From: Desulfuromonadaceae bacterium GWB2_53_15
GTDB taxonomy: Bacteria; Desulfobacterota; Desulfuromonadia; Geobacterales; Pseudopelobacteraceae
Length of the DNA stretch: 6,408 bases
Assembly (NCBI GenBank): GCA_001824455.1
Contig: MHXL01000073.1
Coordinates: 1-6,408 of the forward strand
Direction of reading: 5' to 3'
Position numbers and translations under genes: made by a program. The notes beneath the pieces are model-generated. The model ran no database searches. It was not told the origin of the DNA and saw only the letters and a program-made list of their open reading frames with translations. Of this stretch, positions 1-6,116 are shown piece after piece; position 1 is the stretch's first letter; each line of letters begins with the position of its first letter.

Positions 1-365
1 ATCTCACGGCGAACCATATCTGTGATGACCTCTTCATGGGTTGGCCCCATGCAGAATTCATTGTCTTTGCGGTCTTTGAAGCGCAACAGTTCCTTGCCGT
101 AGAACGCCCAGCGGCCAGACTCCTGCCACAATTCGGCCGGTTGAACACTCGGCATGAGCATCTCGATGGCATCTGCCTTGTTCATCTCTTCTCGGACAAT
201 GTTCTCGAATTTACGGATGGAGCGCAGTCCCATTGGCAGATAGTTGTAGATACCTGCAGCCAGCTTGCGGATCATACCGGCGCGAAGCATAAGTTGATGG
301 GAAATAACCTCGGCGTCAGAAGGCGTTTCCTTGACGGTAGGTATGAAATATCGGGAATAGAGCAT
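1..365 (-). CDS. proS: Prolyl-tRNA synthetase, N-terminal part (gene runs off the left edge)
   Basis: Charges tRNA-Pro with proline in the cytoplasm, using ATP (class II aminoacyl-tRNA synthetase). Only the first 121 codons and two bases are in the window; bacterial ProS is usually about 570 residues. The reading frame is open from the ATG at 363-365 to the window edge. Recognisable conserved stretches are [19 protein letters not shown] (residues 28-46), which is typical of the ProS N-terminus, [16 protein letters not shown] (71-86), and FCMGPTHEE (104-112), the class II substrate-binding region preceding ATP-binding motif 2. The start is supported by a GAGGTG ribosome-binding sequence (369-374) just upstream. 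It follows ispG in the same direction but across 243 bp containing a repeat element, so cotranscription is uncertain. I see no convincing promoter of its own. The family assignment is very secure. Domain content beyond residue 121, including the editing domain, cannot be seen. Confidence 0.97.
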   Translation of the reverse strand, partial: MLYSRYFIPTVKETPSDAEVISHQLMLRAGMIRKLAAGIYNYLPMGLRSIRKFENIVREEMNKADAIEMLMPSVQPAELWQESGRWAFYGKELLRFKDRKDNEFCMGPTHEEVITDMVRRE

Positions 366-429
366 TATCACCTCAGAGGATGTTGATATGACGTTACAAG
401 AATAAGCTATTTATCCAAGAAAAGCGTTT

Positions 430-566
430 ACCACAGAGACACAGAGACACAGAGACAATCAAGTACAAAATAGATAGGAAAACAAAAAAAAACAAAACTG
501 TTCTCTTCAAGGTTGTGTTGTTAAATAAACTCAGTGAGTTACTCTGTGTCTCCGTGGCTCTGTGGT
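430..566. repeat. Imperfect long inverted repeat with CACAGAGA tandem units (dispersed intergenic repeat type)
   Basis: Two 25-bp arms, 430-454 and 542-566, are reverse complements at 23 of 25 positions and enclose an 87-bp AT-rich loop. The left arm contains three exact head-to-tail copies of the 8-mer CACAGAGA (432-455). The loop holds a run of nine A (484-492). Read as minus-strand RNA, one of the two arm mismatches (443/553) becomes a G-U wobble, so 24 of 25 positions could pair. I recall similar CCACAGAGACACAGAG repeats between genes in Geobacter-like and some other genomes; this is memory, not a search. No open reading frame here looks real. It lies in the ispG-proS gap and would be transcribed if ispG and proS share an mRNA. 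The U-tract expected of a simple terminator does not follow the second arm. Confidence 0.75.
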
Positions 567-591
567 TCAACTGCCGTAAATACACAGTACA

Positions 592-606
592 GGCAACTGG
601 CAACTG
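592..606. repeat. Two-copy heptamer tandem repeat GGCAACT next to the ispG stop
   Basis: GGCAACT occurs twice head to tail (592-598 and 599-605) with one further G at 606, three bases beyond the ispG stop codon. It may be the remnant or beginning of a heptamer array associated with the neighbouring inverted repeat. With only two copies it could also be chance. Confidence 0.4.
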
Positions 607-608
607 TT

Positions 609-1655
609 TCAGAGTTTGCCGATTTCTTCAAGAAGTGCGTCAGCCAGCTGGTCTTCCGGTACCTTGCGGATAATCTCACCATGACGAAACAGAAGCCCCT
701 CCCCTTTTCCGCCGGCAATTCCGACATCAGCTTCACGAGCTTCACCAGGGCCGTTGACGGCACACCCCATCACCGCCACGGTAATCTGCTTCTCCACGCC
801 CCGCAGCCGGAGTTCGACCTCCTCGGCCACCTTGACCAGGTTAATCTGGCAGCGGCCGCAGGTGGGACACGACACGAAGTTGACACCTCGCTGGCGCAGC
901 CCAAGGCTCTTGAGGATCTCGTACCCTACCCTCACCTCATCCAGCACGTCACCGGTCAGTGAGACACGCATGGTATCGCCGATACCATCAGCGAGCAGGA
1001 TACCAAGACCAACCGATGACTTGATCGTACCGGAAAAGATGGTGCCTGCCTCGGTGATGCCGATATGAAGCGGATAATCAACCTTTTCCGAAAGCAAACG
1101 ATAGGCGGCCACCGTTTTCATCACATCGGATGCCTTGAGCGATACCTTGATCTCCTGATAGTTCAGTTCCTCAAGGATACGGATATGGCCCAGAGCCGAT
1201 TCTGCCATGGCCTCGGCAGTCGGATGGCCGTACCTTTCCAACAGCTCTTTCTCAAGTGATCCGGCATTGACGCCGATCCTGATCGGTACCCTGCGCTCGG
1301 CAGCAACCTTTACCACCTCAGCCACCTTCCACTTCTCGCCGATGTTGCCAGGGTTGAGGCGAAGTCCGTCAATGCCCTCCTCAAGCACCTGCAAGGCCAG
1401 TTTGTAATCGAAATGAATGTCGGCGATGACCGGAATTGGGCTTTTGTGTTTGATCTGACCAAGGGCAACTGCGGCATCCATATCCGGCACGGCACAACGA
1501 ATAATCTCGCAGCCGACTTCGGCCAGTCCCTTTATCTGATCTAGCGTGGCGGCAACATCCCGCGTGTCGGTAGAGCACATCGACTGTACCGAGCAGGGCG
1601 CATCACCACCAATGGCAATAGAACCGATATGTATCTGTCTGGTTAGCTTTTTCAT
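609..1655 (-). CDS. ispG: 4-hydroxy-3-methylbut-2-enyl diphosphate synthase (IspG/GcpE)
   Basis: Penultimate enzyme of the MEP isoprenoid pathway. It reductively opens 2-C-methyl-D-erythritol 2,4-cyclodiphosphate to HMBPP in the cytoplasm, using a 4Fe-4S cluster and electrons from ferredoxin or flavodoxin. The 348-residue product has the usual two-domain bacterial layout: a TIM-barrel N-terminal part with VIADIHFDYKLAL (76-88), LRLNPGNIG (98-106) and IRIGVNAGSLEKE (125-137), then a C-terminal iron-sulfur domain. Expected cluster ligands are present: Cys263 and Cys266 in CPTCGRC, Cys298 in GCAVNGPGEA and Glu305. They match E. coli Cys270, Cys273, Cys305 and Glu312. The ATG at 1653-1655 places the N-terminus MKKLTRQIHIG where family members begin. 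A TTG at 1673 would add six residues (354 aa). Neither start has a Shine-Dalgarno sequence, which is unusual beside its neighbours. It lies 78 bp downstream of the FNT gene with no clear terminator between them. Confidence 0.97.
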   Translation of the reverse strand: MKKLTRQIHIGSIAIGGDAPCSVQSMCSTDTRDVAATLDQIKGLAEVGCEIIRCAVPDMDAAVALGQIKHKSPIPVIADIHFDYKLALQVLEEGIDGLRLNPGNIGEKWKVAEVVKVAAERRVPIRIGVNAGSLEKELLERYGHPTAEAMAESALGHIRILEELNYQEIKVSLKASDVMKTVAAYRLLSEKVDYPLHIGITEAGTIFSGTIKSSVGLGILLADGIGDTMRVSLTGDVLDEVRVGYEILKSLGLRQRGVNFVSCPTCGRCQINLVKVAEEVELRLRGVEKQITVAVMGCAVNGPGEAREADVGIAGGKGEGLLFRHGEIIRKVPEDQLADALLEEIGKL

Positions 1656-1663
1656 AAGGCGGC

Positions 1664-1692
1664 ATAGTGCCAAAGAGAGGCGGGAAAGTCAA
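1664..1692 (-). promoter_or_regulatory. Possible sigma70-type promoter for ispG (weak)
   Basis: On the minus strand TTGACT (1687-1692, five of six to the -35 consensus) is followed after exactly 17 bp by CACTAT (1664-1669, three of six to the -10 consensus). A transcript from here would begin about at 1657, only a couple of bases before the ispG ATG. That fits the absence of a ribosome-binding sequence, but the -10 is poor and the match may be chance. Confidence 0.25.
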
Positions 1693-1733
1693 GAACGACA
1701 AGCAGTTTCAGAGCTGTATCCTCTATCAAAGTG

Positions 1734-2552
1734 TCATGATGTTTCTGGTTTTAGTGAACCCACATGCGCATACCAGTAAGCACAGGCCACAAAGATGACA
1801 CCTCCTGCGATATTGCCTGCGGTGACCGGTATCAGGTTAGCCACCAGAAAACCGTGCCAGTTCAGCGCCGGATCAGGCCGAACAAGCTCGCTGGAAAGAA
1901 AAAGACCGGCGGGGATGAAATACATGTTGGCAATGGAATGCTCGAAGCCGCTGGCCACAAAGGTCATGATCGGGATGTAGCAGGCAAGCAGCTTACCGGT
2001 TACATCCCGGGCGGCAGTAGCCATGAAGACCGCCAGGCATACCAGCCAGTTGCAAAGCACACCACGCACAAAAGCGGCAGAAAATGAAAGCTGGCATTTG
2101 GCCGTTGCAATCTTGAGCGCCTGCTCGGCCACAGTCCCCTGCTCCCACAGATGCGATTCAAACATCAGCCAGGCAAAGAACAATGATCCGATGAAATTGC
2201 CGGCCAATACCACACCCCAGTTTTCTGCAAGTTTTAGCCAGGAAATCTCGCCATGCAAGGCAGCACCCGCCAGCAGGCTGTTGCCGGTAAACAGCTCCGC
2301 ACCACAGATCACTACCAGCATCAGACCGATGGAGAATACGCTGCCGCCCAGCAGACGGGCGATGCCCAGGCCGGTGAACTGGGCGGCATCCTGGGTGACA
2401 ACCGTTGAGAGCTGCGCCCCGAATGCGATGTAAAAGCCTGCTAGGAGACTCAGGACAAAGGTACGACCGAAACCCTGATGCAACACGCGGCGACCGCTTT
2501 GGATGATGGTCAGGGCAGTCTCTGCTGGTGTAAGAAAACGTTTTTCGCTCAT
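1734..2552 (-). CDS. Formate/nitrite transporter (FNT) family channel, FocA/NirC-like
   Basis: Inner-membrane pentameric channel that moves small monovalent anions such as formate or nitrite. The 272-residue product is mostly hydrophobic, with about six membrane segments (roughly 33-53, 64-88, 108-130, 158-180, 188-220, 236-262). FNT hallmarks are CGAELFTGN (83-91), RGVLCNWLVCLAV (163-175), SGFEHSIANMYFIP (201-214) and NLIPVTAGNIAGG (239-251). Thr89 and His205 align with the FocA pore residues Thr91 and His209. The sequence between segments 1 and 2 (TQDAAQFTGLGIARLLGG) fits the FNT omega-loop region. The ATG at 2550-2552 has GAGGAG (2557-2562) four bases upstream; a GTG at 2564 would add four residues but lies in that sequence. 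It follows the glyA terminator directly. Formate is chemically linked to one-carbon metabolism, but that does not settle the substrate, so no focA or nirC symbol is given. Confidence 0.94.
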   Translation of the reverse strand: MSEKRFLTPAETALTIIQSGRRVLHQGFGRTFVLSLLAGFYIAFGAQLSTVVTQDAAQFTGLGIARLLGGSVFSIGLMLVVICGAELFTGNSLLAGAALHGEISWLKLAENWGVVLAGNFIGSLFFAWLMFESHLWEQGTVAEQALKIATAKCQLSFSAAFVRGVLCNWLVCLAVFMATAARDVTGKLLACYIPIMTFVASGFEHSIANMYFIPAGLFLSSELVRPDPALNWHGFLVANLIPVTAGNIAGGVIFVACAYWYAHVGSLKPETS

Positions 2553-2556
2553 AGCT

Positions 2557-2562
2557 CTCCTC
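2557..2562 (-). promoter_or_regulatory. Ribosome-binding site that favours the ATG start of the FNT gene
   Basis: GAGGAG on the minus strand lies four bases before the ATG at 2552. The alternative GTG at 2564 overlaps this sequence, which argues for the ATG. Confidence 0.6.
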
Positions 2563-2575
2563 ACCTCAAAACAAT

Positions 2576-2608
2576 AAAAAAACCCGCTGGAACGTTACCA
2601 GCGGGTTT
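2576..2608 (-). terminator. Intrinsic terminator of glyA
   Basis: An 11-bp perfect stem (AAACCCGCTGG at 2580-2590 with its complement at 2598-2608) encloses a 7-base loop. In the minus direction it is followed by a T-rich stretch, with seven T in a row counting the stem end (2576-2582). It lies 23 bp beyond the glyA stop codon and ends about 23 bases before the FNT start codon. Confidence 0.92.
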
Positions 2609-2631
2609 CGTAACTACCAGAAAGTCAGTGA

Positions 2632-3879
2632 TTAGGCAAGCCTGTTGGCATAGAGAGGAAACTTCATCATCATCTGATTGACCTGGCCCTTGATGGCTTC
2701 CAGTTTCTCGTCATTGCCGATATTGGCAATGGCATCGGCGATAAAGCCTGCCACCAACTCCATCTCAGGTTCCTTGAGGCCATGGGAGGTGCAGGCCGGG
2801 GTGCCGACACGGATACCGGAGGTCACGAAAGGTGAGCGCGTCTCGAAAGGCACCGTGTTCTTGTTAACGGTGATGCCGGCCTTGTCCAGCGCCTCTTCAG
2901 CGGCCTTACCGGTGATCTCGGTGCCTGAGAAGTTGATCAGCATCAGATGGTTATCGGTGCCACCACTGGTCAATTTAAATCCGCGTTTCATAAGGGACTC
3001 GGACAGCGCTTTGGCATTATTGATGATCTGCTGCTGGTAAGCTTTGAATTCAGGCTGCAGCGCCTCTTTGAAGGCAACTGCCTTGGCGGCGATGACGTGC
3101 ATCAACGGGCCGCCCTGGATGCCGGGGAATATCTGGGAATTGATGGCTTTGGCAAACTCTTCGCGGCACAAGATCATGCCGCCCCTTGGTCCACGTAAGG
3201 TCTTGTGGGTGGTAGTGGTAACGAATTCGGCGTAGGGGACTGGGCTGGGATGCAGGCCGGCGGCAACCAGGCCGGCAATGTGGGCCATATCGACCATGAC
3301 GACCGCACCGACCTTGTCAGCAATGGAGCGAAAGGCAGCAAAATCAATTATACGCGGATAAGCGCTGGCACCAACCACAATCATCTTGGGCTTATGCTCA
3401 ACTGCCAGGCGCTCCACCTCGACATAATCAATGGTCTCGGTATCAGTGGAAACTCCGTAGGGTACGATGTTAAAGAAGCGTCCAGAGAAATTGACCGGGC
3501 TACCGTGAGTGAGATGACCGCCATGGGACAGATTCATCCCAAGGATGGTATCACCCGGTTTGCAGGCAGCAAAATAGACCGCCATATTGGCCTGCGAACC
3601 GGAATGTGGCTGTACATTGGCGTGATCGGCGCCGAACAGTTGCTTGGCACGGTCGATAGCCAACTGCTCGACAACATCCACATGGTGGCAACCGCCATAG
3701 TAACGCTTGCCTGGATATCCCTCGGCATACTTGTTGGTAAGAACCGATCCCTGCGCCTCCATAACTGCCTCGGAAACGAAGTTTTCTGAGGCAATCAACT
3801 CCAGGTTATATTCCTGTCGCTCTGTCTCGAGACGGATGGATGCGGCTATTTCAGGGTCAAACTGGGAAAGGAAGGACAT
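2632..3879 (-). CDS. glyA: Serine hydroxymethyltransferase
   Basis: PLP enzyme that interconverts serine plus tetrahydrofolate with glycine plus 5,10-methylene-tetrahydrofolate, the main cytoplasmic entry of one-carbon units for purine, thymidylate and methionine synthesis. The 415-residue product is of normal length (E. coli 417) and collinear with the family. Visible signatures are [12 protein letters not shown] (25-36), [16 protein letters not shown] (48-63), [13 protein letters not shown] (196-208) with Asp197 expected to hold the PLP ring nitrogen, [14 protein letters not shown] (221-234) with Lys226 as the PLP Schiff-base lysine, and SGIRVGTPA (354-362) with Arg358 for substrate carboxylate binding. 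The ATG at 3877-3879 has AAGGAG (3885-3890) five bases upstream; a longer in-frame reading to 3924 has no such support. It is bracketed by the rpiB terminator and its own, so it is likely monocistronic. A TATACA sequence at 3907-3912 could be its -10 element, but no matching -35 is evident. Confidence 0.98.
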   Translation of the reverse strand: MSFLSQFDPEIAASIRLETERQEYNLELIASENFVSEAVMEAQGSVLTNKYAEGYPGKRYYGGCHHVDVVEQLAIDRAKQLFGADHANVQPHSGSQANMAVYFAACKPGDTILGMNLSHGGHLTHGSPVNFSGRFFNIVPYGVSTDTETIDYVEVERLAVEHKPKMIVVGASAYPRIIDFAAFRSIADKVGAVVMVDMAHIAGLVAAGLHPSPVPYAEFVTTTTHKTLRGPRGGMILCREEFAKAINSQIFPGIQGGPLMHVIAAKAVAFKEALQPEFKAYQQQIINNAKALSESLMKRGFKLTSGGTDNHLMLINFSGTEITGKAAEEALDKAGITVNKNTVPFETRSPFVTSGIRVGTPACTSHGLKEPEMELVAGFIADAIANIGNDEKLEAIKGQVNQMMMKFPLYANRLA

Positions 3880-3884
3880 GGTAT

Positions 3885-3890
3885 CTCCTT
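3885..3890 (-). promoter_or_regulatory. Ribosome-binding site fixing the glyA start
   Basis: AAGGAG on the minus strand, five bases before the ATG at 3879. It decides for this start over longer in-frame readings that extend to 3924. Confidence 0.85.
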
Positions 3891-3921
3891 GAAAATATAG
3901 AAGTTCTGTATACTGGTTGCA

Positions 3922-3953
3922 CAAAAACGAAACGGGACTTTGTTCAAGTCCCG
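3922..3953 (-). terminator. Intrinsic terminator after rpiB
   Basis: An 8-bp perfect stem (CGGGACTT 3933-3940 with AAGTCCCG 3946-3953) has a 5-base loop. In the minus direction it is followed by TTTCGTTTTTG, an interrupted but T-rich tail. It lies 25 bp past the rpiB stop and separates rpiB from glyA. The interrupted T-tract suggests it may leak. Confidence 0.82.
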
Positions 3954-3978
3954 CTCGATGTTTTATTCTGCAAGATAC

Positions 3979-4425
3979 TTATTTACAATACTTTTTCTCG
4001 ATTTCAGAGACCATATCCAGCCGACCCTGGTGCCGCCCCCCCTCAAAGGAGGCATCCAGCCAAGCACCGACCAGATCACAGGCCTTCTGTTCGTCCAGTA
4101 CACGCCCGCCGAGAACAAGAATGTTGGCGTTGTTATGTTCTTTTGCCATGCGGGCCATAAAGACATCTGTCACCAGAGCAGCACGAATACCCGGTATCTT
4201 GTTTGCAGCAATGGACATGCCGATGCCGGTGCCGCAGATGAGAATGCCTCTCTCAATTGATCCGCTGGCTACCATTTCGGCAACCTTTAAACCAAACGCC
4301 GGGTAATCTACTGAAATATCATTGTCAGTACCAGCATCCGTAACCTGGATTTCACGGCGCGCGAGATAGCTTTTGAGAGCCGTCTTAAGGTTAAGTCCGC
4401 CATGATCACTTCCGATGACAATCAT
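3979..4425 (-). CDS. rpiB: Ribose-5-phosphate isomerase B (RpiB/LacAB family)
   Basis: Interconverts ribose 5-phosphate and ribulose 5-phosphate in the non-oxidative pentose phosphate pathway; some members also act on allose 6-phosphate. The 148-residue product has the standard size. Motifs are GSDHGG (5-10), DYPAFG (40-45), CGTGIGMSIAANK (64-76) with Cys64 as the expected catalytic base, and EHNNANIL (96-103) with His97 matching E. coli His99. FEGGRHQGRL (127-136) is typical of the C-terminus. The ATG at 4423-4425 has GGAG (4432-4435) six bases upstream; longer readings to 4479 would run into the end of fabF. It starts 13 bp after the fabF stop codon, so it is very probably cotranscribed with fabF and ended by the hairpin at 3933-3953. 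Pairing of rpiB with fabF and glyA is, as I recall, common in Geobacter-type genomes. Confidence 0.96.
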   Translation of the reverse strand: MIVIGSDHGGLNLKTALKSYLARREIQVTDAGTDNDISVDYPAFGLKVAEMVASGSIERGILICGTGIGMSIAANKIPGIRAALVTDVFMARMAKEHNNANILVLGGRVLDEQKACDLVGAWLDASFEGGRHQGRLDMVSEIEKKYCK

Positions 4426-4438
4426 AACAATCTCCAGA

Positions 4439-5671
4439 CTATATCTTTTTGAACAATAAGGTAGCGTTGGTGCCGCCAAAACCGAAAGAGTTGCTCATGG
4501 CATACTCTACCTTTGCATCACGAGCCGTGTTGGGAACATAATCCAAATCGCATTCCGGGTCTGGCTCAACGTAGTTGATCGTCGGCGGTACAACACCTTT
4601 TTCCATTGCCAGACAGCAGAAGACTGCTTCCACCCCACCGGCGGCTCCCAACAGATGGCCTGTCATGGATTTGGTGGATGAAACCATCAGTTTCTTGGCG
4701 TGATCACCAAAAACTGATTTAATGGCCATGGTTTCATACAGATCGTTGAATGGTGTTGAAGTGCCATGAGCATTGATATAGGTAATCTGATCAGGATTGA
4801 CCCCGCCACCCCTGAGAGCCATCTTCATGCAGCGGGCCGCACCCTCCCCACCTGGAGCCGGCATGGTCAGATGGTAGGCGTCTCCGGTCATACCATAACC
4901 GACAACCTCGGCATAAATCTTGGCGCCGCGTTTTTTGGCGGCCTCATATTCTTCGAGCACCACTATACCCGCCCCCTCGCCCAGAACGAATCCATCCCGG
5001 TTCTTCTCAAATGGTCGAGAAGCAGTTTCCGGGCTGTCATTGCGGCTTGATAGCGCCTTCATCACCGAAAAACCACCAATTCCAAGCGGAGTTACGGTGG
5101 ATTCAGTTCCGCCGGCAATCATGGCATCAGCATCGCCACGCTTGATAATGTGGTAGGCGTCACCGATGGAATGAGTCGCCGTGGCACAGGCTGAAACAGA
5201 GGAAATATTGGGGCCCTTGGCGCCATATTTGATCGAGATGTGGCCAGGGGCGAGGTTGATAATCAACATGGGGATAAAGAAGGGTGAAATCTTTTTGTAG
5301 CCGCCTTCCTGCAACGCCACATGGTATTTTTCAATGGCCGGCAGACCGCCAAGACCGGCACCAACTAGTACCCCTACCCGCTCGGCGTTTTCTTCGGTAA
5401 TGACCAGTCCCGAGTCTTCCATGGCAAAATGTGCGGCACCCATGGCGTACTGGATAAAGAGATCCATCTTCTTGATCTCTTTTTTGTCGATAAAATCTTC
5501 CGGATTAAATCCCGCGACCTCACCAGCAATCTTGACAGGCATATCAGATGCATCAAAACGTGTGATCAGGCCAATGCCTGATTTTCCATTAATAAGCGCG
5601 TCCCAGTTGGTGGCGTTGCCGGTACCGAGGGGAGATACTGCGCCCACTCCCGTAACTACAACTCTTCTCAT
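4439..5671 (-). CDS. fabF: Beta-ketoacyl-ACP synthase II
   Basis: Condenses acyl-ACP with malonyl-ACP in type II fatty-acid elongation in the cytoplasm. The 410-residue thiolase-fold protein has the N-terminus [16 protein letters not shown] and the catalytic triad of the family: Cys162 in VSACATATH (159-167), His302 in INAHGTSTP (299-307) and His339 in [13 protein letters not shown] (334-346). [14 protein letters not shown] (188-201), [17 protein letters not shown] (219-235) and the C-terminal [12 protein letters not shown] (394-405) are further signatures. The Cys-His-His triad and length favour FabF over FabB (also Cys-His-His, but diverged) and over FabH (Cys-His-Asn). The ATG at 5669-5671 has GGAG (5681-5684) nine bases upstream; a TTG at 5686 overlaps that ribosome site and is unlikely. 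A strong hairpin lies between it and acpP, so its mRNA either comes from read-through or from a promoter in the AT-rich 5690-5730 stretch. rpiB follows after 13 bp. Confidence 0.98.
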   Translation of the reverse strand: MRRVVVTGVGAVSPLGTGNATNWDALINGKSGIGLITRFDASDMPVKIAGEVAGFNPEDFIDKKEIKKMDLFIQYAMGAAHFAMEDSGLVITEENAERVGVLVGAGLGGLPAIEKYHVALQEGGYKKISPFFIPMLIINLAPGHISIKYGAKGPNISSVSACATATHSIGDAYHIIKRGDADAMIAGGTESTVTPLGIGGFSVMKALSSRNDSPETASRPFEKNRDGFVLGEGAGIVVLEEYEAAKKRGAKIYAEVVGYGMTGDAYHLTMPAPGGEGAARCMKMALRGGGVNPDQITYINAHGTSTPFNDLYETMAIKSVFGDHAKKLMVSSTKSMTGHLLGAAGGVEAVFCCLAMEKGVVPPTINYVEPDPECDLDYVPNTARDAKVEYAMSNSFGFGGTNATLLFKKI

Positions 5672-5680
5672 GATATGTGA

Positions 5681-5684
5681 CTCC
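5681..5684 (-). promoter_or_regulatory. Ribosome-binding site deciding the fabF start
   Basis: GGAG on the minus strand, nine bases before the ATG at 5671. The alternative in-frame TTG at 5686 immediately abuts it and would have to use another site. Confidence 0.65.
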
Positions 5685-5725
5685 AAGGGTTTATATAACT
5701 TTTAGTAAAATTTAGGCAGAAAGTA

Positions 5726-5761
5726 GAAAATGAAAGAGGGGAGTAATTCCCCTCTTTCATT
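5726..5761 (-). terminator. Strong hairpin terminator or attenuator between acpP and fabF
   Basis: A perfect 13-bp stem (ATGAAAGAGGGGA at 5730-5742 with its complement at 5748-5760), or 14 bp counting the 5729/5761 A-T pair, closes a 5-base loop. In the minus direction it is followed by TTTTCTACTTTC. It lies 17 bp past the acpP stop. The T-rich tail is only on the minus-direction side, so it acts on acpP transcripts. It probably ends most of them and lets a fraction continue into fabF. Confidence 0.85.
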
Positions 5762-5777
5762 CAATGAATCAATTTTC

Positions 5778-6011
5778 TTAGCTGTGCTCAGTGATGTACT
5801 CGATAGCATCATTCACCGACTGGATTTTTTCAGCATCTTCGTCGGGGATTTCGATATCAAATTCCTCTTCGAGAGCCATAACCAGCTCAACTGTATCCAG
5901 AGAGTCTGCACCAAGGTCATCCATGAAGGAAGCTTCGGGCACTACCAGTGCCTCTTCCACACCCAACTGTTCAGCAACGATTTCTTTAACGCGTTTTGCA
6001 ATATCAGACAT
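5778..6011 (-). CDS. acpP: Acyl carrier protein
   Basis: Small acidic carrier that holds the growing acyl chain as a thioester on 4'-phosphopantetheine during fatty-acid synthesis, and also donates acyl groups for lipid A and phospholipid synthesis. The 77-residue product is the usual size and strongly acidic. The attachment serine is Ser37 in [18 protein letters not shown] (34-51); the DSL motif and following helix II are the docking surface for FabF and FabG. It starts at the ATG 6009-6011, with an excellent GGAGGTG ribosome site at 6016-6022. It is 105 bp downstream of fabG and 106 bp upstream of fabF. The leader carries a 7-bp palindrome, and the gene is followed by a strong hairpin, consistent with separate high-level expression. 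That ACP is abundant is known for the family; the separate expression here is inferred. Confidence 0.98.
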   Translation of the reverse strand: MSDIAKRVKEIVAEQLGVEEALVVPEASFMDDLGADSLDTVELVMALEEEFDIEIPDEDAEKIQSVNDAIEYITEHS

Positions 6012-6031
6012 CTTTCACCTCCGTGTGTTGT

Positions 6032-6048
6032 AAACCTGTTTCAGGTTT
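6032..6048. promoter_or_regulatory. Palindrome in the acpP leader (possible operator or leader hairpin)
   Basis: AAACCTG (6032-6038) and CAGGTTT (6042-6048) form a perfect 7-bp inverted repeat with a 3-base centre, ending 9 bp upstream of the acpP ribosome site. It has no T-tract on the acpP-proximal side, so it is not a terminator. It could be a regulator-binding site or an mRNA hairpin. No regulator can be named from the sequence. Confidence 0.4.
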
Positions 6049-6071
6049 TGATTTCTAGTTTTTGGGCACAG

Positions 6072-6102
6072 ATTACTTAACAATGAATTTGTTAAAAGTC
6101 AA
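6072..6102 (-). promoter_or_regulatory. Possible promoter of acpP (weak)
   Basis: The AT-rich fabG-acpP gap contains TTGACT (6097-6102) followed after 19 bp by AGTAAT (6072-6077, four of six to TATAAT) on the minus strand. The spacing is longer than ideal. A start near 6065 would place the 6032-6048 palindrome in the leader. An acpP promoter in this gap is plausible, but these boxes are weak. Confidence 0.25.
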
Positions 6103-6116
6103 AACATAATTTCAGC

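Noticed and set aside
430..566. CRISPR array
   Set aside because: The repeats are 8 bp, contiguous and without spacers, and the second arm is inverted. No cas gene is present.
430..566. Intrinsic terminator for ispG
   Set aside because: The 87-base loop is far too long and no uninterrupted U-tract follows the second arm in the transcribed direction.
394..603. Minus-strand 69-codon open frame across the ispG-proS gap
   Set aside because: It is made almost entirely of the inverted repeat and its poly-A loop, giving low-complexity sequence, and lacks a ribosome site. Such frames are typical false genes in CACAGAGA-type repeats.
534..962. Plus-strand 142-codon open frame
   Set aside because: Antisense to the conserved C-terminal part of ispG and begins inside the repeat. 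No family resemblance.
3205..3789. Plus-strand 194-codon open frame, the longest on the plus strand
   Set aside because: Fully antisense to glyA, whose conserved motifs account for the sequence. The frame is a codon-bias shadow.
5730..6080. Plus-strand 116-codon open frame opposite acpP
   Set aside because: Overlaps the whole of acpP on the other strand and starts inside the acpP-fabF hairpin. The ACP reading is unambiguous.
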